Numbered from the stretch's first letter, positions 12,864-27,277 are shown. The stretch is DNA of 64,000 bases from Urechis unicinctus (GCA_034190875.2 CM067345.1:22111539-22175538), one strand, 5' to 3'. The notes: generated from the letters alone by a model not told the origin. Program-made: numbers and translations.

Positions 12864-13750
12864 CCGAAGTCGTTATTGGAACATGACATTTATGACGTGC
12901 GAAAACAGAAGGTGACGTCGGTATTCCTGTACAACAATGTACTTTATGACGTAGTGATTACGAAGTCGTTATCGGAACATGTCTTTATGACGTAGTAAAA
13001 ACGAAGTCGTTATTGGGATATGTCTTAATAACGTGGTAAGGATGAATTTGTTATTGGAATATGTCTTTATAACGTAGTAAAGACGACGTCGTTATTGGAA
13101 TATAGCTTTGGAACGCAGTAAAGACGAAGTCGTTATTGGAATATGCCTTTATAGCGTAGAAAAGACGAAGTCGTTATTTGAATATGTTTTTATAGCGTAG
13201 TAAAAACGAGGTCGCTATTGGAATATGACTTTATAGGTAGTAAAGACAAAGCCGTTATTGGTATATGTCTTTATAACGTATTAAAGACGAAGTCGTTATT
13301 GGAATGTCTTTATGACGTAGTAAAGACGTAGTCGTTATTGTTGTATGTACTTAACCTGGGAAATACGAAGTCGTTATTGGAACATGCCTTTGTAACGTAG
13401 TAAAGACGAAGTCGGTATTGGAACATGTCTTTAGAGCTCAGTAAAGACGAAGTCGTTATCGGAATATGTCTTTTTAACGTAGTTAAGACGGAGTCGTTAT
13501 TGGAATATGTCTTTATAACGTAGTAAAGACGAAGTTGTTATTGGCATATATGTCTTTATAAGGTACTAAAGACGAAGTCGTTATTGGAATATGTCTTTAT
13601 AAGGTACTAAAGACGAAGTCGTTATTGGAATATGGCTTTATACTGTAGTAAAGACGAAGTCGTTATTGGAATATGTCTTTATAACGTAGTAAAGACGAAG
13701 TCGTTATTGGAATATGTCTTTATAACGTAGTAAAGACGAAGTCGTTATTG
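12864..13750. repeat. 41-bp minisatellite, about 21 copies
   Basis: The unit reads AATATGTCTTTATAACGTAG then TAAAGACGAAGTCGTTATTGG. Copies at the left end are diverged (AACATGACATTTATGACGTG) and those at the right end are nearly identical. That gradient suggests recent expansion at the right side. Confidence 0.95.
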
Positions 13751-14366
13751 GTCGTTAACTGCTAAGCGATCGAACACACATTAATTGTTAACGAGAGGAT
13801 TTCGTTGGTTTTATCATGAAGATCAACCATAGCGTAAGGGTAGTTAGTCTGCAGCTCGTTTATAGCAGTGTTCCTGTGTTCAACTAATGACTAGACTATT
13901 TAATGGCGAGCACAGCTGGTTTACAACTGAGCTATAATCTAATCATCTCAAGCTGTGCTTTAATGTTCCACCTAGAATGCCTAATTAACGTATTACTATT
14001 CAATGGAGTATGCCTTGTTGTTTAACGCGGCTGCTTCGATCCACTTCGATTGCTGAGTGGGAAATTAATTCAGCAGTCAATTGCATGGACTTTGAGTGCA
14101 TATTCTCCTAGCATAACCGTTTTCCCCGTCCTCATTTTGTCGATGTTTTATTGTTCTTCAATATGGACCGCTCTTCGCTAAGCCGCCCTTAGGTCCTTTC
14201 CTCTAACCCAGAAAACATTGCTCTTGTAGACGCTTCCAGTCTCGACTACTTGTAGAGTTTGAGTACAGCTAATCTTGTTGTTTGTGAGCTGTTGACATAA
14301 GGGTCGAGTCATGTGGACACATTTCAGGCTTCCTTAACTGACGGTTAAAGGTGACGGGTTGCTGTT

Positions 14367-14401
<35 letters not shown>

Positions 14402-14441
14402 ACACACACACGCACACACGCACACACACACACACACACAC
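14367..14441. repeat. (CA)n microsatellite with CG interruptions
   Basis: Dinucleotide CA repeat of about 75 bp broken by several CGCACACG steps. It explains the poly-VC minus-strand frame at 14269-14526. Confidence 0.95.
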
Positions 14442-15330
14442 TATCCCACACCACCCCCGCACACTCCATTGCCCCTTTGACGCCACAATAACGACGCAGG
14501 AAGGACGACGGAAGGTCTCGGATCACCTATCAAATTAAATGGTCGTTGTTTTACTGAGGATGATGTCTCAGGTTAGTTGTGTACACCATTGACTTTGCAT
14601 TAAACATTAAGTGATCGCCCAATTAATTGGCGTTTGTGTAGCACCTGTGGGTTGATATCACCGCTGATGGCATGTCATTCCACTCATCTACTGCCTTATC
14701 ATACCTCATGTCTGTAAGAGTCTTATTCGGGCGATCACAAGGCACTAGTCTGACGCCTTATCACTCTGTTGATACGTATCACTGACAATACATCATACTT
14801 TTTAAAAATATACTTTTGTGTTGAGTTGCTTTCAGTTATGATCACTCGCTTGGCAACCAGCTTTGACTTTTGTATCATTTTCATTATTTGCTTGACTACC
14901 ATTTCAGCAAAACGCACACCTGTTTTCTGTCGATGAGTCACGTTAAGAAGCGCGATGTGCACCGGGTTAAGCAAGGCAAACTCGGGCCCCGACTCGTAGG
15001 AGATATTGACCTAGTTGTGTTGAGGGATGAGGTTGGTGTATTGACCAGAGTGCAGGCAGGTGCGTTAGAAAACGGGCGGGGCGGTAAATGAGTTTATTAG
15101 CATTTAGCCCTGTCTAGAGCTAATTGTGTTGGCCATCTTACTCCTCAGCGTAAAACCAACATGAGAACTAATTATCTCTTACTATGCCTACTGCAATCTG
15201 TGTAATCAGATATATTCATGGGGCGGCTGTATTGCAGTGAATAGGGCGGGATATGTAGAGATGTACCATCGACATAGATCACAATCTAATGGACGATGTT
15301 GATAAGAAGAGGGAGCTACTCTCAGCCCTA

Positions 15331-15332
<2 letters not shown>

Positions 15333-15364
<32 letters not shown>
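15333..15364. repeat. (CT)n microsatellite
   Basis: About 16 uninterrupted CT repeats. It explains the RERERE stretch in the minus-strand frame around it. Confidence 0.95.
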
Positions 15365-15368
<4 letters not shown>

Positions 15369-17254
15369 ATTGGAATAAACATCTCCTCCTGTGTGAGATC
15401 CCATATCTTATCCAGACCGCGAAAATATACAATTATACTCAAGAGCTGCTGCAGTATCTTCAGCGCAGTATAACTTGCAGTGTGTACTACTATTCTGTAT
15501 AACTTTACCTCCGACTTCTCGCGTGGCAACATGGATTATATGCACTCTCTGGACTGAATGGGGTACATCTTTACTCCCGTAGGTTTTAGTTTAATGCTTC
15601 ATCATAAAATATTCAGCGTTAATAAAACAAGTGTTTAACAACATACATGAAATAAGGCAGATTGCATCAGATCAGTGTTTAGCATATAGACTTGTGACCG
15701 CGTCGTGCAATGGGCGATATTGTAAGTGTGTGGTGAGTGCATACAACATATGGATAAGCTTTATCAAGAGGAACCCGTAGGACTTGGATCTGGGCGTTAA
15801 ACCTAGCAATTACCTCCCTCGTTATTGCGAAATATGCATCAAGGTGTCCATTTGGGGATGTTTTATGTGTTGGGCGGCTGGGGCAGATGATGGAGTAGGG
15901 TATACGCCGGCCATCCGCGGATTTAGCCGCCGCCAGATGGACTTACATACCAGTGGTGGTTCTACCATAATCGCTTGCAAGCGGTGGCATATTTGTCACT
16001 GTTATGAAGTAAATAACTTGTTGTGATTTCAACGAAAATAACACTACTGTTATCTATAAGGAACCATTGTATTTGTTATAGCAAAGTTGTGATTAGATAA
16101 TCAAACAGCATTATCGCAGTGGTGAAAGACCTCTGGATAACTCTTTGTCGATATGGTCTCATATAATGCTGTAGTGATTGTTGATTACTCAGTGTTCGTG
16201 GTCGTAGAATTATTGCTTGCAAAATCAGTGTTTTCTGTGTACATCGATTGTGATGCATTCTTGTTATCATTAATGTGGTACTGATGCTGAGCTGTTCTCG
16301 GCGTTCTCAATATCTTCGTCAGTTTCTTAAATCATATCTGATTGGATACATTTGGGCAAAGAGCACTTTTTGACGCTCGTTAATGACAAGGCGTTTGTGG
16401 CGCTGTTCTCTTGTTCTTCATGTACGGACAGACAACTTACGGTAGCAATAAAACGTTCTGTCATGCACCCATTATAAACAATCAAATGGTTATTAATGGA
16501 GCAATCGTGTTTATAGCGTGTATTGGCATTTTGTGAAGTGTTAGCGCTATAATCGGACCGCTGTGACATTTAACGGAGCTCTGCAGTATAATCTATTTGA
16601 TTGTCGCTCTATTTTCTGTCTCAGCTGCTCAGAAAACATTGGCAATAGCCAGATGGAATCAGCAATCTTTTTGTGAAGCCCGATAGCTGCCTGTCAGTGC
16701 GCTGCTGACGCACGCCTCATGGCTCTGATTTATGACTGGAAAAATTGATAATCTTCGCTTGTTTAGTCCATTCTACGTTGGGTGTTGCTCTGAAGGATGT
16801 TTCTCTGTTCGAGGCATTAGAACTCCCAAGTGTGCTACCTTTCTTTGTGAGCGAACATCGCAACTTGCTTTGTTCAATGGAATTCTTGTTTCATTTCGTA
16901 ATTAAACTCGATATTCTTATCAATAGGTTAACAACATAGCGATTTGATGTTGATTCTCTTTGCGGCATTGAATTTGTTTTAAGTGTCGAAAGGTTGGTAT
17001 CATTGTAGTCATATCATACATACGCTCGGCCCAGTTGAGAATTTGACCGTAAACCCCCTCCCGAGTTGTGACTGCATTGACTACGACATATGCTTTTGCC
17101 AATCATTGCATCTCAACCCTGCAACTAATCGTTCGCCGAAGTGCTCTTACACCACATACAACGCATTCTATGGCTTTGTTCAACATCGCTTTCAATTTAT
17201 TTACAACGGTTGGTTCGTTTTTCGCCACATGCTGATCTCAGTGATGGACAGAAA

Positions 17255-17540
17255 TGCATGCGTTATCACAATATACCTGGCATTATCACAATATACCTGG
17301 CATTATCACAATATACCTGGCGCTACCTACTGATTAACTCTCTCCACAATATACCTGGTGTTACCTACTGATTAGCTCTATCCACAATACACCTGGCGTT
17401 ACCTACTGATTAGCTCTTTCCGCAATATACCTGGCGTTACCTACTGATTAGCTCTTTCCACAATATACCTGGCGTTACCTACTTATTAGCTCGTTCCACA
17501 AAATACCTGGCGTTCCCTACTGATTAGCTCGTTCCACAAA
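17255..17540. repeat. 20-bp repeat (x3) joined to 38-bp repeat (about x6)
   Basis: CATTATCACAATATACCTGG is repeated three times (17262-17321). It continues into a 38-bp unit that shares the core CACAATATACCTGGCG and adds TTACCTACTGATTAGCTC. The shared core shows that one array grew out of the other. Confidence 0.9.
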
Positions 17541-18568
<1,028 letters not shown>

Positions 18569-18981
18569 TTCACCCACACCCACTCACTCTAAACCTTACT
18601 ATAACTAACGTCTCTTGTGTTTTATGTGTCCCAGGTAAGAAAGCTCTACAAACACAACACAATCTCTAGAGGTCAGTTCGCCCAGCTGCCTACCTTTCCT
18701 TGGGTATCAAGAATTCTTGACGTTGCGAGTGCGGGTTTCGCTCCTCCCCGCCTAACCACGAGCTGGTCAAAATGTTTGTGTCCAGTCAAGAAGGCTGTAT
18801 GGAAAAAACACCTCACCAGTCTTTCTTTTAAACTCCACAATTGACATGAGTGTCTGAAGAGATTATCGCTGTGGTAAGCTGGGTCTGTGGGATCAGAATC
18901 GGATCAGCTTCGTCTTCGTGTTCAAAGCGAGCCACTTGCGTGCAGTTGTCCGCCGGATGATTCGATGTGATTGTGGGTTTC

Positions 18982-19535
18982 TGTGTCTCCTGTTCCCCGT
19001 ATCTCCTGTTCCCCGTATCTCCTGTCCCCTGTATCTCCTGTCCCCCGTGTCTCTACTGTCCCAATGTCTCCTATTCCACCCGAGTCTCCTGTTCCATGTG
19101 TCTCCTCTTCCCCGTATCTCCTCTTCCCCGTATATCCTGTCCCCCGTGTCTCCTGCTCCATGTGTCTCCTGTTCCACGTGTCTCCCGTTCCACGTGTCTC
19201 CTGTTCCATGTGTCTCCTCTTCCCCATGTCTCCTCTTCCCCGTATTTCCTGTACCCCGTGTCTCCTGTTCCACGTGTCTCCTGTTCCACGTGTCTCCTGT
19301 TCCACGTGTCTCCTGTTCCATTTGTCTCCTCTTCCTCGTATCTCCGCTTCCCCGTATCTCCTGTTCCCTGTCCCCCGTATCTCCTGTCCCTGTGCAGTTG
19401 TCCGCCGGATTGTGGATTTCTGTGTCTCCTATCTCCTCTTCCCCATATTTCCAGCGCCCCCCCCCCTCACCCCCGCCCCCCACCCATGTCTCCTCTTCCC
19501 CGTATCTCCTGTCCCACGTGTGTTCCAGACTATTG
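18982..19535. repeat. 16-bp minisatellite, about 33 copies
   Basis: The unit is GTCTCCTGTTCCACGT, period 16, with TTCCCC, TTCCAC and CTTCC variants. All frames are open on both strands, giving frames of up to 225 codons (minus, ETRGTGDT-type) and 192-221 codons (plus, SPVPRVSCS-type). These follow from the repeat and I do not call them genes. A flanking unique segment beginning TGCAGTTGTCCGCCGGAT (18941) occurs again inside the array at 19393 with about 9 bp missing, so an array-plus-flank block was duplicated. Confidence 0.95.
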
Positions 19536-21700
19536 CGTCTCGTGAAAGACGATAATATGTCGTCGTTCAATATTAGATCCTAACAAGAAATACAACCCGA
19601 GGCAATTTAGTTTGCGATTCGAGCGAAAGAAACCCGATTCTTCAGGTGACATTTGAATGGCGATATTATGTTACGCTCTTGACGTGAATCTGTAGCGCCT
19701 GCGCATGTGTCAATGAGATGCAACAAAGACCCGAAATCTCAGTACATATACACGGCGTTAGGTTGGATTTAAGCGGATACTTACTCACCTGTAATCTGCT
19801 CGCATCAGGTACCTGGCTCCCGTCCTTTGCTTATCGAGCGCTAGCTGGCTGTATTAGAATAACGCTGCGTGCAGGGACTTGGATCCCGCTGTTAGATTTT
19901 CGCATAGCTACTAGGGCTATACAGTACAGTGCAGTATTTGGCGCTTGGATTCAGTCAGACGCCCATTCACCAGTATCAGCGAATAACAATTGATCACAAA
20001 CACTATTATCCTAATTTTAGGTTTCCGTGCGACAGCTGGCTAGACTTTCCGTCAGATTTCCTTGGATTATGAACAGCGCGGGTCGATTATTTGGACAATG
20101 CAACGAATGGGAGATAAACCATATCTTCCCCAAGCGCCTACCCACCCCCACCCTCCCCTCACACCGATGCAAACTATCTAGTAAGAGGATTATCTAATTA
20201 ACGTCCGCTTATATCTGAATTACTGACTATGAAACGCATGTAATCATGGCCGCCGCTCTGTTGAATTTCTCATCCTTAAGCAACTATGCACACTCTTTAA
20301 AGCGTCCAGTTCTTATGGATACTTTCTGTTTACTTATCCGCGCCTTATTCCACTGGGAGCCATTCTACGGAGGAAATCGCTAATTTGCGGCCCACAAATC
20401 ACCTTACACGCTCATCTCACTCTGTCACCTAGCGCACGCTCAGCTTCCAAACGTGGCTTATCAATCTGTTGGTGAATCCTGGAAATGCGCTCGGATCCCT
20501 GAGTGCGCTGAACGACGATATTGTTATAGATTAATCCAGTCACCTCGGAAACCTACCATCGGGATCCGAGCAAGTGTGAGTCAAAGCGGCCGCTGTAAAC
20601 AGGACGACTTCCGGTGAAGAGAAACTTGCCGAAGTAATGTGGCAATGAGGGTTTTCTCGAAAGACAACATGCATGAATTACAATAAATCTTAAAATTACT
20701 CTAAGAAAGGAAGAAACAATAGCATGCGCTATAGGGAGGTGTCCGTTACCGACAGTGACACATCCCGGCGATGGCAGCGACGATCTCGTAATCTTTAGGG
20801 ACTGTTCAATGTGTCATTAAAATGCAGGTGCCCTGTGTATCTTTTGGTCTCGCATCGTACCCCAACCCCCTTTTAGTCTGCTGATGGCGAGGTAGTTGCT
20901 GCGTTCTGGTGGAGCTTCTGGCAGGCTCCCAGACCTGCGACTCCAATAAACCACTGCTGCCGCTTAAGTCAGGAGGCCAGGTGGGATCTGGTTTTTCAAA
21001 AAGTGCAGAACTCAGGTGTGAAGATTGGAAGGCTACGTTGGAAGATAGGCCTGGCGATTGGACCACAGTTGGAGGGGCTTATGTGTGTATAGTAGAGGCT
21101 TTACCATGTCTACAGATACAAGCCAGGTGGTCCGTCTATCTGACGTTTTCTCATTAGTCTACCTTATGTGTACCAGGGGCTAAGCTCCTCTCTAAGGTCC
21201 GCTCTGTTTCAATGATCAGGCGTTTCTGAGTGTTGGGGGGTGGGGGGGGAGTGTAGGGTAGGGCCTACGGTATTGTGTTTTCCGTGTCAGCTATCTCGCA
21301 GCTGGTGATATTGCAGTCTTATTACGTTTTTTTTGTGTTCATGTTGTTGAACTCGTAACATTCGTAGTGAAGGAAGTCGCCAGTTTAGCGTTTGTCTTAA
21401 CTTGCTGTAATTTTGTTGACCGGGGGCGTAGTCTCTTCTGATTTACTGACGTCAGCAGTATTGAAAACGATGAGCGACTTCTTTGATGTACGAATTGACT
21501 CAGTTTGAATTGTTTCATCTTGTTACAATTACCTTTACTTAACACTACCCTTGTGGCGCTCGGCTGAATATTGCGAGCACCTCCAATCTGTCCTTCTATA
21601 TCCTCATACCTCCAGGCTTATGCACGTGTGATAGCTCTATAAACATTTACTCTCGTGCCGATTATGCAATCGAGCGATTAGGGTCACCCTTGTGGGGACC
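19536..21700. other. Unique non-coding stretch
   Basis: Frames at 19718-19993 and, on both strands, at 20806-21157 have no recognisable domain. Short G-rich and C-rich runs occur near 20140 and 21232. No gene, RNA or mobile element can be supported. Confidence 0.5.
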
Positions 21701-21707
21701 TCAGCTG

Positions 21708-21791
21708 CTCGGTTCCCGATGCCAAGCTTCCGAGCACCAAGTCGCTTCCGATAGCGACACGGCGCTCGGAAGCTTGGCATCGGAAACCGAG
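21708..21791. repeat. Long inverted repeat with nested hairpin
   Basis: Arms at 21708-21735 and 21764-21791 are 28 bp long and reverse-complementary with one mismatch; the core is GATGCCAAGCTTCCGAGC. The 28-bp spacer contains a second palindrome, GTCGCT-TCCGAT-AGCGAC (21741-21758). The whole 84 bp could extrude as a cruciform or fold as a two-tier RNA hairpin. It has no recognisable target-site duplication, so a mobile origin is not proven. Confidence 0.9.
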
Positions 21792-22510
21792 CCCCTGTGT
21801 TGGCGATAACAGTGGCCTGGCTGCAAGACTGTTCGTTCGTTCGTTTATTCGGATTAAAGCCGTTTTTGGCTTCAATGGCCATGTACGGCTGGCTGCAAGA
21901 CTGGAACAGAATCAACGTTTTTATACTTGGCGATGCTGTCGTCATAATGTGTCATGTCATCATAACGAACCTCCTTCTGCAAAGCTCGTTATGATTGATA
22001 ACGTTGGCGTCTGAATATGAGTTTGTCAAATCATAGCGTCCACTCAACCAACCAACGTGCTTCGTACCAACGACTCCATACCAACGCCCAGAAGGCCTAC
22101 TCCCGACAAAATATGGGTTTGTACCAAAGAGCTTGTAGCTACCCTAAGAGGGCTCACACCCGACGGAATACGTGAACACGCCACTTGTGTGCAGCACGCT
22201 GCCAATCATAACGTCTATCTCAAACCTACATGAACATTTGGGGGCGCGGTCGCCTTGACCAATAAAGATGCCTCATCTCTCCCAATCGACAGTCTAGATG
22301 CTTTTGTTGTCATTATGGTGGTGCAACCTAACGTTGAGCTTATTGGAAATCCTAACCGCATAACGTGTTAGAATGAGCCCTTTTCAGGCAGCTATAAGCT
22401 GTTTGCTTCGTACTGATATAGAATTTTATTCCATGCAAAAAAAAAAGCAAGTAACGCAGTGAGGAGGAATCCTGGTCACTATTGTTCGCAACCTTCGTAT
22501 GTTGTTAGTA
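21792..22510. other. Unique non-coding stretch
   Basis: Contains a (TTCG)3 run at about 21833 and a short direct repeat GGCTGGCTGCAAGACTG near 21817 and 21886. An A10 run lies at about 22437. No gene is seen. Confidence 0.5.
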
Positions 22511-23073
22511 TTAAAGAGACTGTTCAGCCCCATATTTGGAACGAGGTTGCCTAGCAAGCTGCTTGGCAACCGCACCTTGGAAACCAAAAGTTTAAAGTTT
22601 TCAGACTTTCAGTCGCTACGCGGCGCTGTGGTCTCAGAAAAAAGATCCTTACTTCGGCTGTCGCCATTTATGTTGTCGGACATTACCCTAATGTGTACAC
22701 AGTGATGCCCACATCTTGAATGAGTGAAGATTTTATGAAATCTACATTATGTAACTAAAGCGGAAGAATACACATCGATAGCGAGGTAAATTCAGAGCGC
22801 GTTATGATTTACAGCTAACATTCGTGTGGTTCATGGTTTTAGGGAGGCACCGTTATCGATGGAACGACATAACTGAATAAAACAGATTTCCACAGTAGAT
22901 CATGAATGTTTCCAGTCAAATAATAATGTTAAAAACTTATTAACATAATTTCCATCATTTAAACTTTGCGGCATAAATTAGAAGATGTTATTACTTACGT
23001 CTGCGTTAATCGTTGTAATGTAATAACGAGATGATCCCCGATTGCCTTATATGGGGCTGAACAGTCTCTTTAA
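22511..23073. mobile_element. Non-autonomous DNA transposon (MITE) with TTAA target site
   Basis: Both ends carry the same 21-bp terminal inverted repeat without mismatch. It begins AGAGACTGTTCAGCCCC at 22515 and its reverse complement ends at 23069. Each end is bordered by TTAA (22511-22514 and 23070-23073), the target-site duplication used by piggyBac and Kolobok transposons. The interior (about 510 bp) has no long open frame, so it cannot encode its own transposase. Near the left end, 22545-22571 forms a hairpin (GGTTGCCTAGCA / TGCTTGGCAACC, one mismatch). Superfamily assignment between Kolobok and piggyBac rests only on the TTAA and the end sequence and stays open. Confidence 0.85.
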
Positions 23074-24934
23074 GAAAGTGAATGAATCAGCCGTGTTCAC
23101 GCGACTGGAAGACCATCATAATGCCCCAAGTTAGAATGGACCTATCACAGGCTGAATTGTGGAATTTTGTGCGCAGTGCACTGAGGTTAGCGTCCCATTC
23201 GCGACGCGAATCGTTTTCCTGAAGAGGAATTGTGTCGATTGCAGTCATTGAGTTCTGGTTTTAATTCCAGAATTCCAGCCTAATGAATTGTTTTGAATGT
23301 AATGTATGATACACTAATTTGATGAAGATCTTTATTAAGTTACATTTACTGTCTATACGGACACATACAGAGGGTGAAGCTGGTGCCCATTCCCATGAAG
23401 AAGAACCCGCTCCTCCACCTCAGCATTCTTCGGTTGAGGTGGGGTGGGTTGTGGGGGTGGTAATTTCCTTCAACTACCGCGCCCTGAGATCCACAGTTGT
23501 TGAGGTGTGACGATAGAAGCAAGTACACAGTCAGTTGTCTCTAAAATAAATATGGAACATACTGTATTGCTTATATTTTACCAATGGTTCGGAATAGATA
23601 GGTGTCCGTTAAAGGCAGTAGAAACTCGGTTATAATCTGACCATTGGTGACCGCTATGTGAAGTGTTCCTTGGGCTGGCTGTGTGTCGGATGCGTCAAAC
23701 TGACAACACAAGACCAACTTAAGTAGTCACGTGACTTGTTTTCATTCCTGTTGGATGTGGTGCGCATTTTGTTATGAATTAAGTGAATTAATGAAATCCA
23801 TCAAGCAGTTATTGAGACTATCATGACCTCTAGGTTTGAAGTCCAGATATATTTAACGCTGTTATTTTTCTTTATCTCAATTTTCTGAAGAAAATCTCTT
23901 CTTCCAACACACGTTTCGCTGCTGGTCTGCCTGCGTAAACAAAGCCGTGAATCTGAGCCCTGGAAAAAAGCCTTTTATCAAGGAATTTGAGCCCCCCGAC
24001 CTGCAACTTTTTTTCTACCTACAAAATGTTTTTCTATGAGGTAGAGCTGTTGAACAAGACAATGTAAAAAACACAAGAGCCACTTCACTTTGTCCCTTTC
24101 TCGGGTTTTGTGTATTTCAAGTAGAGCCCTGTGCGTTCTATTTTGCACCCAGCCTCCAGACTTGAAGCGAGCTTTCGTGTTTTCGTTGGCTACCCGTGCT
24201 TCTTTTGAACACCTCATCATTTATTCTCAAAATGCGTGGGCATTGATAGAAATGTCGGCAATTTGGTGCACTTCTTAATTTAATATACAGAGTGTCCGCG
24301 TGACATTCGCATATATGACTCGAAGAGAGGCTGGGGAATGGATTATCCTCGGTCGGAATTATCACCCATAATTGCAACGCTGACATTTAGTTAAGTCACC
24401 TCGGCTGGGGGTATTGGCTCGCCTTCCCAGTAGTGACAAAAAAATCCGATGTGCTGGCGAGAGCTGTTGGAGACATGGGCATCTCCATCTTGAAATTGAC
24501 ATCTCGTGCGGGGGCCAATTCCAGGCTTCTACCCTGTTAGATGCCCAGTCGGTCTGCATTGGACGAAGGACAAATTTATTCCATCTTAATGTCTCTCTCT
24601 GCGGGCCATTTACAAGAGCCCGACACCGGAATATGACCGTCTGCTCTCATACGTTTTCACGTCACCTCCGTGAAGAGCAAGGTTGATAACTACCCCCTCT
24701 CCTTCTTGCGGGTCTTCACTCGTCCAAAGCCCGCGGAAGATTATCAGGTTTTCGTCAGGGCTAGGGTTGAAGCCGCGAGTGCTGCTGTGTGTGAGAGAAT
24801 CGGAATATTGAACAGAAACTGTCTCCATTTCCCAACCCCGGCCGACTGAGAGCGAGCTGGTGGTGTACGGGGCAGTGCCAACGAGCACTGCTCAGCGATG
24901 ATTCGATATTCGTGTACGAATTGACTCGCCCGTT
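23074..24934. other. Unique non-coding stretch
   Basis: Overlapping frames on both strands at 23978-24888 (up to 92 codons) have balanced composition but no recognised domain. An 8-bp-arm palindrome (CCACCTCA / TGAGGTGG) lies near 23415-23443. A TATA-like TTATATAC at about 24942 precedes the candidate exon to the right. Confidence 0.45.
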
Positions 24935-25087
24935 TTGTTGCTTATATACTACTCACCGATGACATCGCCATGTTGTGATAAAAGATTGATGGGATTTCAT
25001 TGCTTCAGCTGTTCGGCATCTTCGGGATGTGTGCAATCTGCATGTCGCGTGTTTGGATCTGCATGGAATCACTGTAAACAAATAGAT

Positions 25088-25222
25088 ATGGGTCTAAACT
25101 GTTTTCACGGCCGGGGAACCTGTGATGGACAGATGGAAGCAGAGGACGAGGAAGGATTGCGGATGATCCCATGGCAAGAAGAAGCGTTTGACGGTGACTG
25201 TGAAATGGACGACCATCCTCGG
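25088..25222 (+). CDS. Candidate coding exon, unknown gene (5' exon)
   Basis: Frame open from 24935 and ending at CCTCGG|GTAAGA, a near-consensus splice donor at 25222/25223. Two starts are possible: ATG at 25088 (G at -3, G at +4, residues MGLNCFHG) or ATG at 25133 (residues MEAEDEEGL). From the second start it is exactly 30 codons and phase 0. The peptide is acidic (EAEDEEGL, EEAFDGDCEMDDH) and matches no family I recognise. A TATA-like element at about 24942 could mark a nearby promoter. The exon could be internal, since TTCATTGCTTCAG at 24998-25010 is a possible acceptor. Evidence is the donor plus codon-like composition only; homology is unknown. Confidence 0.4.
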
Positions 25223-26499
25223 GTAAGATTCTGCTACAGTAACATCATGTTTCTGTGACAAAGGCGGGAAATGAATGTGTACTCCTTGCTCCTCCCACAT
25301 ATCGATGGACCATTGTATGTGTCGTTTTCATTGCATCAAAGACGACAATAGGGGTCACGTGATAACCTCACCCCTCACCCCCACCCCACTACGGGTCTGG
25401 GACGCGTCTGTGTATGTGGATAAAGTATCTATTTCAAGTGTATAAAACATTCATGTGGTTTGCCATGAGAGCATGTACACGGCACGGAGGTAATCCCTAC
25501 CCGTTGTAGATCTAATTCTCACTCTATAGCATGTCCGGGTCTAGGGTTGAGCAAGGGGTCGATGTTTGTGTCATTAGAGGTCAATTATATCGGTCAATTA
25601 CTCTGTCGACGCATTCCAGTATCTCCAATATGCCACCATATCGATCTCAAAACTCACACTTGCTCCAATCTTAATTTCCCCGCAGCCCTGGCTCATGATT
25701 CGATTTTTGAATGACCTGTTTTCACGAGTTATGGATTTGTTCTTAACGGTATACGCGTTGTGGCAAGGTGTTGAACTAGATTGTGCAACATTCGACAAGA
25801 CATCTCGTTACATTTCTGGTCAGATTACTCTGACGTAAAGGCCGGCTGTTACGCCATACTGCAGCTGATCGTGACATATATTTGTTTCTTGAATTATAGC
25901 CAATAATTTGATGCGGAAAAGCACGCGCGAGATAGGTGCAGATGGTGTTACCCTAGTGACGTCACAGATTTGTGAGATCATCGTACCCGCTTTGTGACAA
26001 CGTCGCCTGTTGTATCTCGGACATAGTGAGTCCGAGGTTGCCTTCCAATCAGGAAATATTATCGATTCCCTAGCTATTTATGTATTCTTGGATCCAGGCA
26101 CAACGAATCCCGCTGACGGATCCATCGATTTCTCTCTTGAGCTCTCACCATTGCTAAAGCGGGTTTAGTTAAGGGTCGACATTTCCTCTTTTATAAATGT
26201 TCTTCTTTCGCCGTTCATAAAACAATCTTAAAGTTAACTGATGTATTATTCCTGTACTGTTACTTTATCGTTATGCAAGGAAGCATCTTGATTGCATTCA
26301 AGGCTATTTATTCACTTTAACTTGCCTACTGCTTGTGACTTTGGTCGTCGTCATAATGTTTATCATAATCATAACGACACGGGATGTCAACAGCCAAATC
26401 GTCAGTGAATTGTGCTTAGCACCTGTGTGGTCTCGAAGTATGTTGCTGGGAGACATTTTAGAGTTTGCTTTACACGAATGTGGTCCCATTGTTGTTAGG
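25223..26499. other. Unique non-coding stretch
   Basis: Probable intron or intergenic DNA. Frames at 25598-25798 and 26304-26489 (minus) show no domain. No repeat or RNA gene is visible. Confidence 0.5.
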
Positions 26500-26504
26500 T
26501 GATA

Positions 26505-26964
<460 letters not shown>

Positions 26965-27277
26965 TATTGCAGACACATCAGATAAGAAACAGTGGTCCAT
27001 ATATATAATATTACAATACATAAATAACAGTCAACAACTAAACAGCAAAATCAAGTTGTTGGGTGCACATAAAGCAGTTTGAAGCAGTGCTGTCTAATTC
27101 TGGAATTATAGAGCAGAGAATATTGCAGAATGGATTGAACTAACCTATTTTCAGATTTATCTAATCTGCACATAAACTTATAAACTAACTTACGAATTAC
27201 TGCAGAACAGTGGGGTACATTTAGATAAGTGCTAAGATTATATAAATGCATATATATATATGCATATATATACATGG

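Larger units (their letters stand above)
13751..17250. other. Mostly unique stretch with two microsatellites
   Basis: Contains (CA)n at 14367-14441 and (CT)n at 15333-15364, listed separately. A 73-codon plus frame (14870-15091) has charged, protein-like residues in its second half but no recognised domain or clear splice sites. No gene can be supported. Confidence 0.45.

Noticed and set aside
18893-19583. Frames of 192-225 codons on both strands (ETRGTGDT / SPVPRVSCS repeats)
   Set aside because: They are the translation of a 16-bp tandem repeat that lacks stops in all frames; no start, splice or domain evidence.
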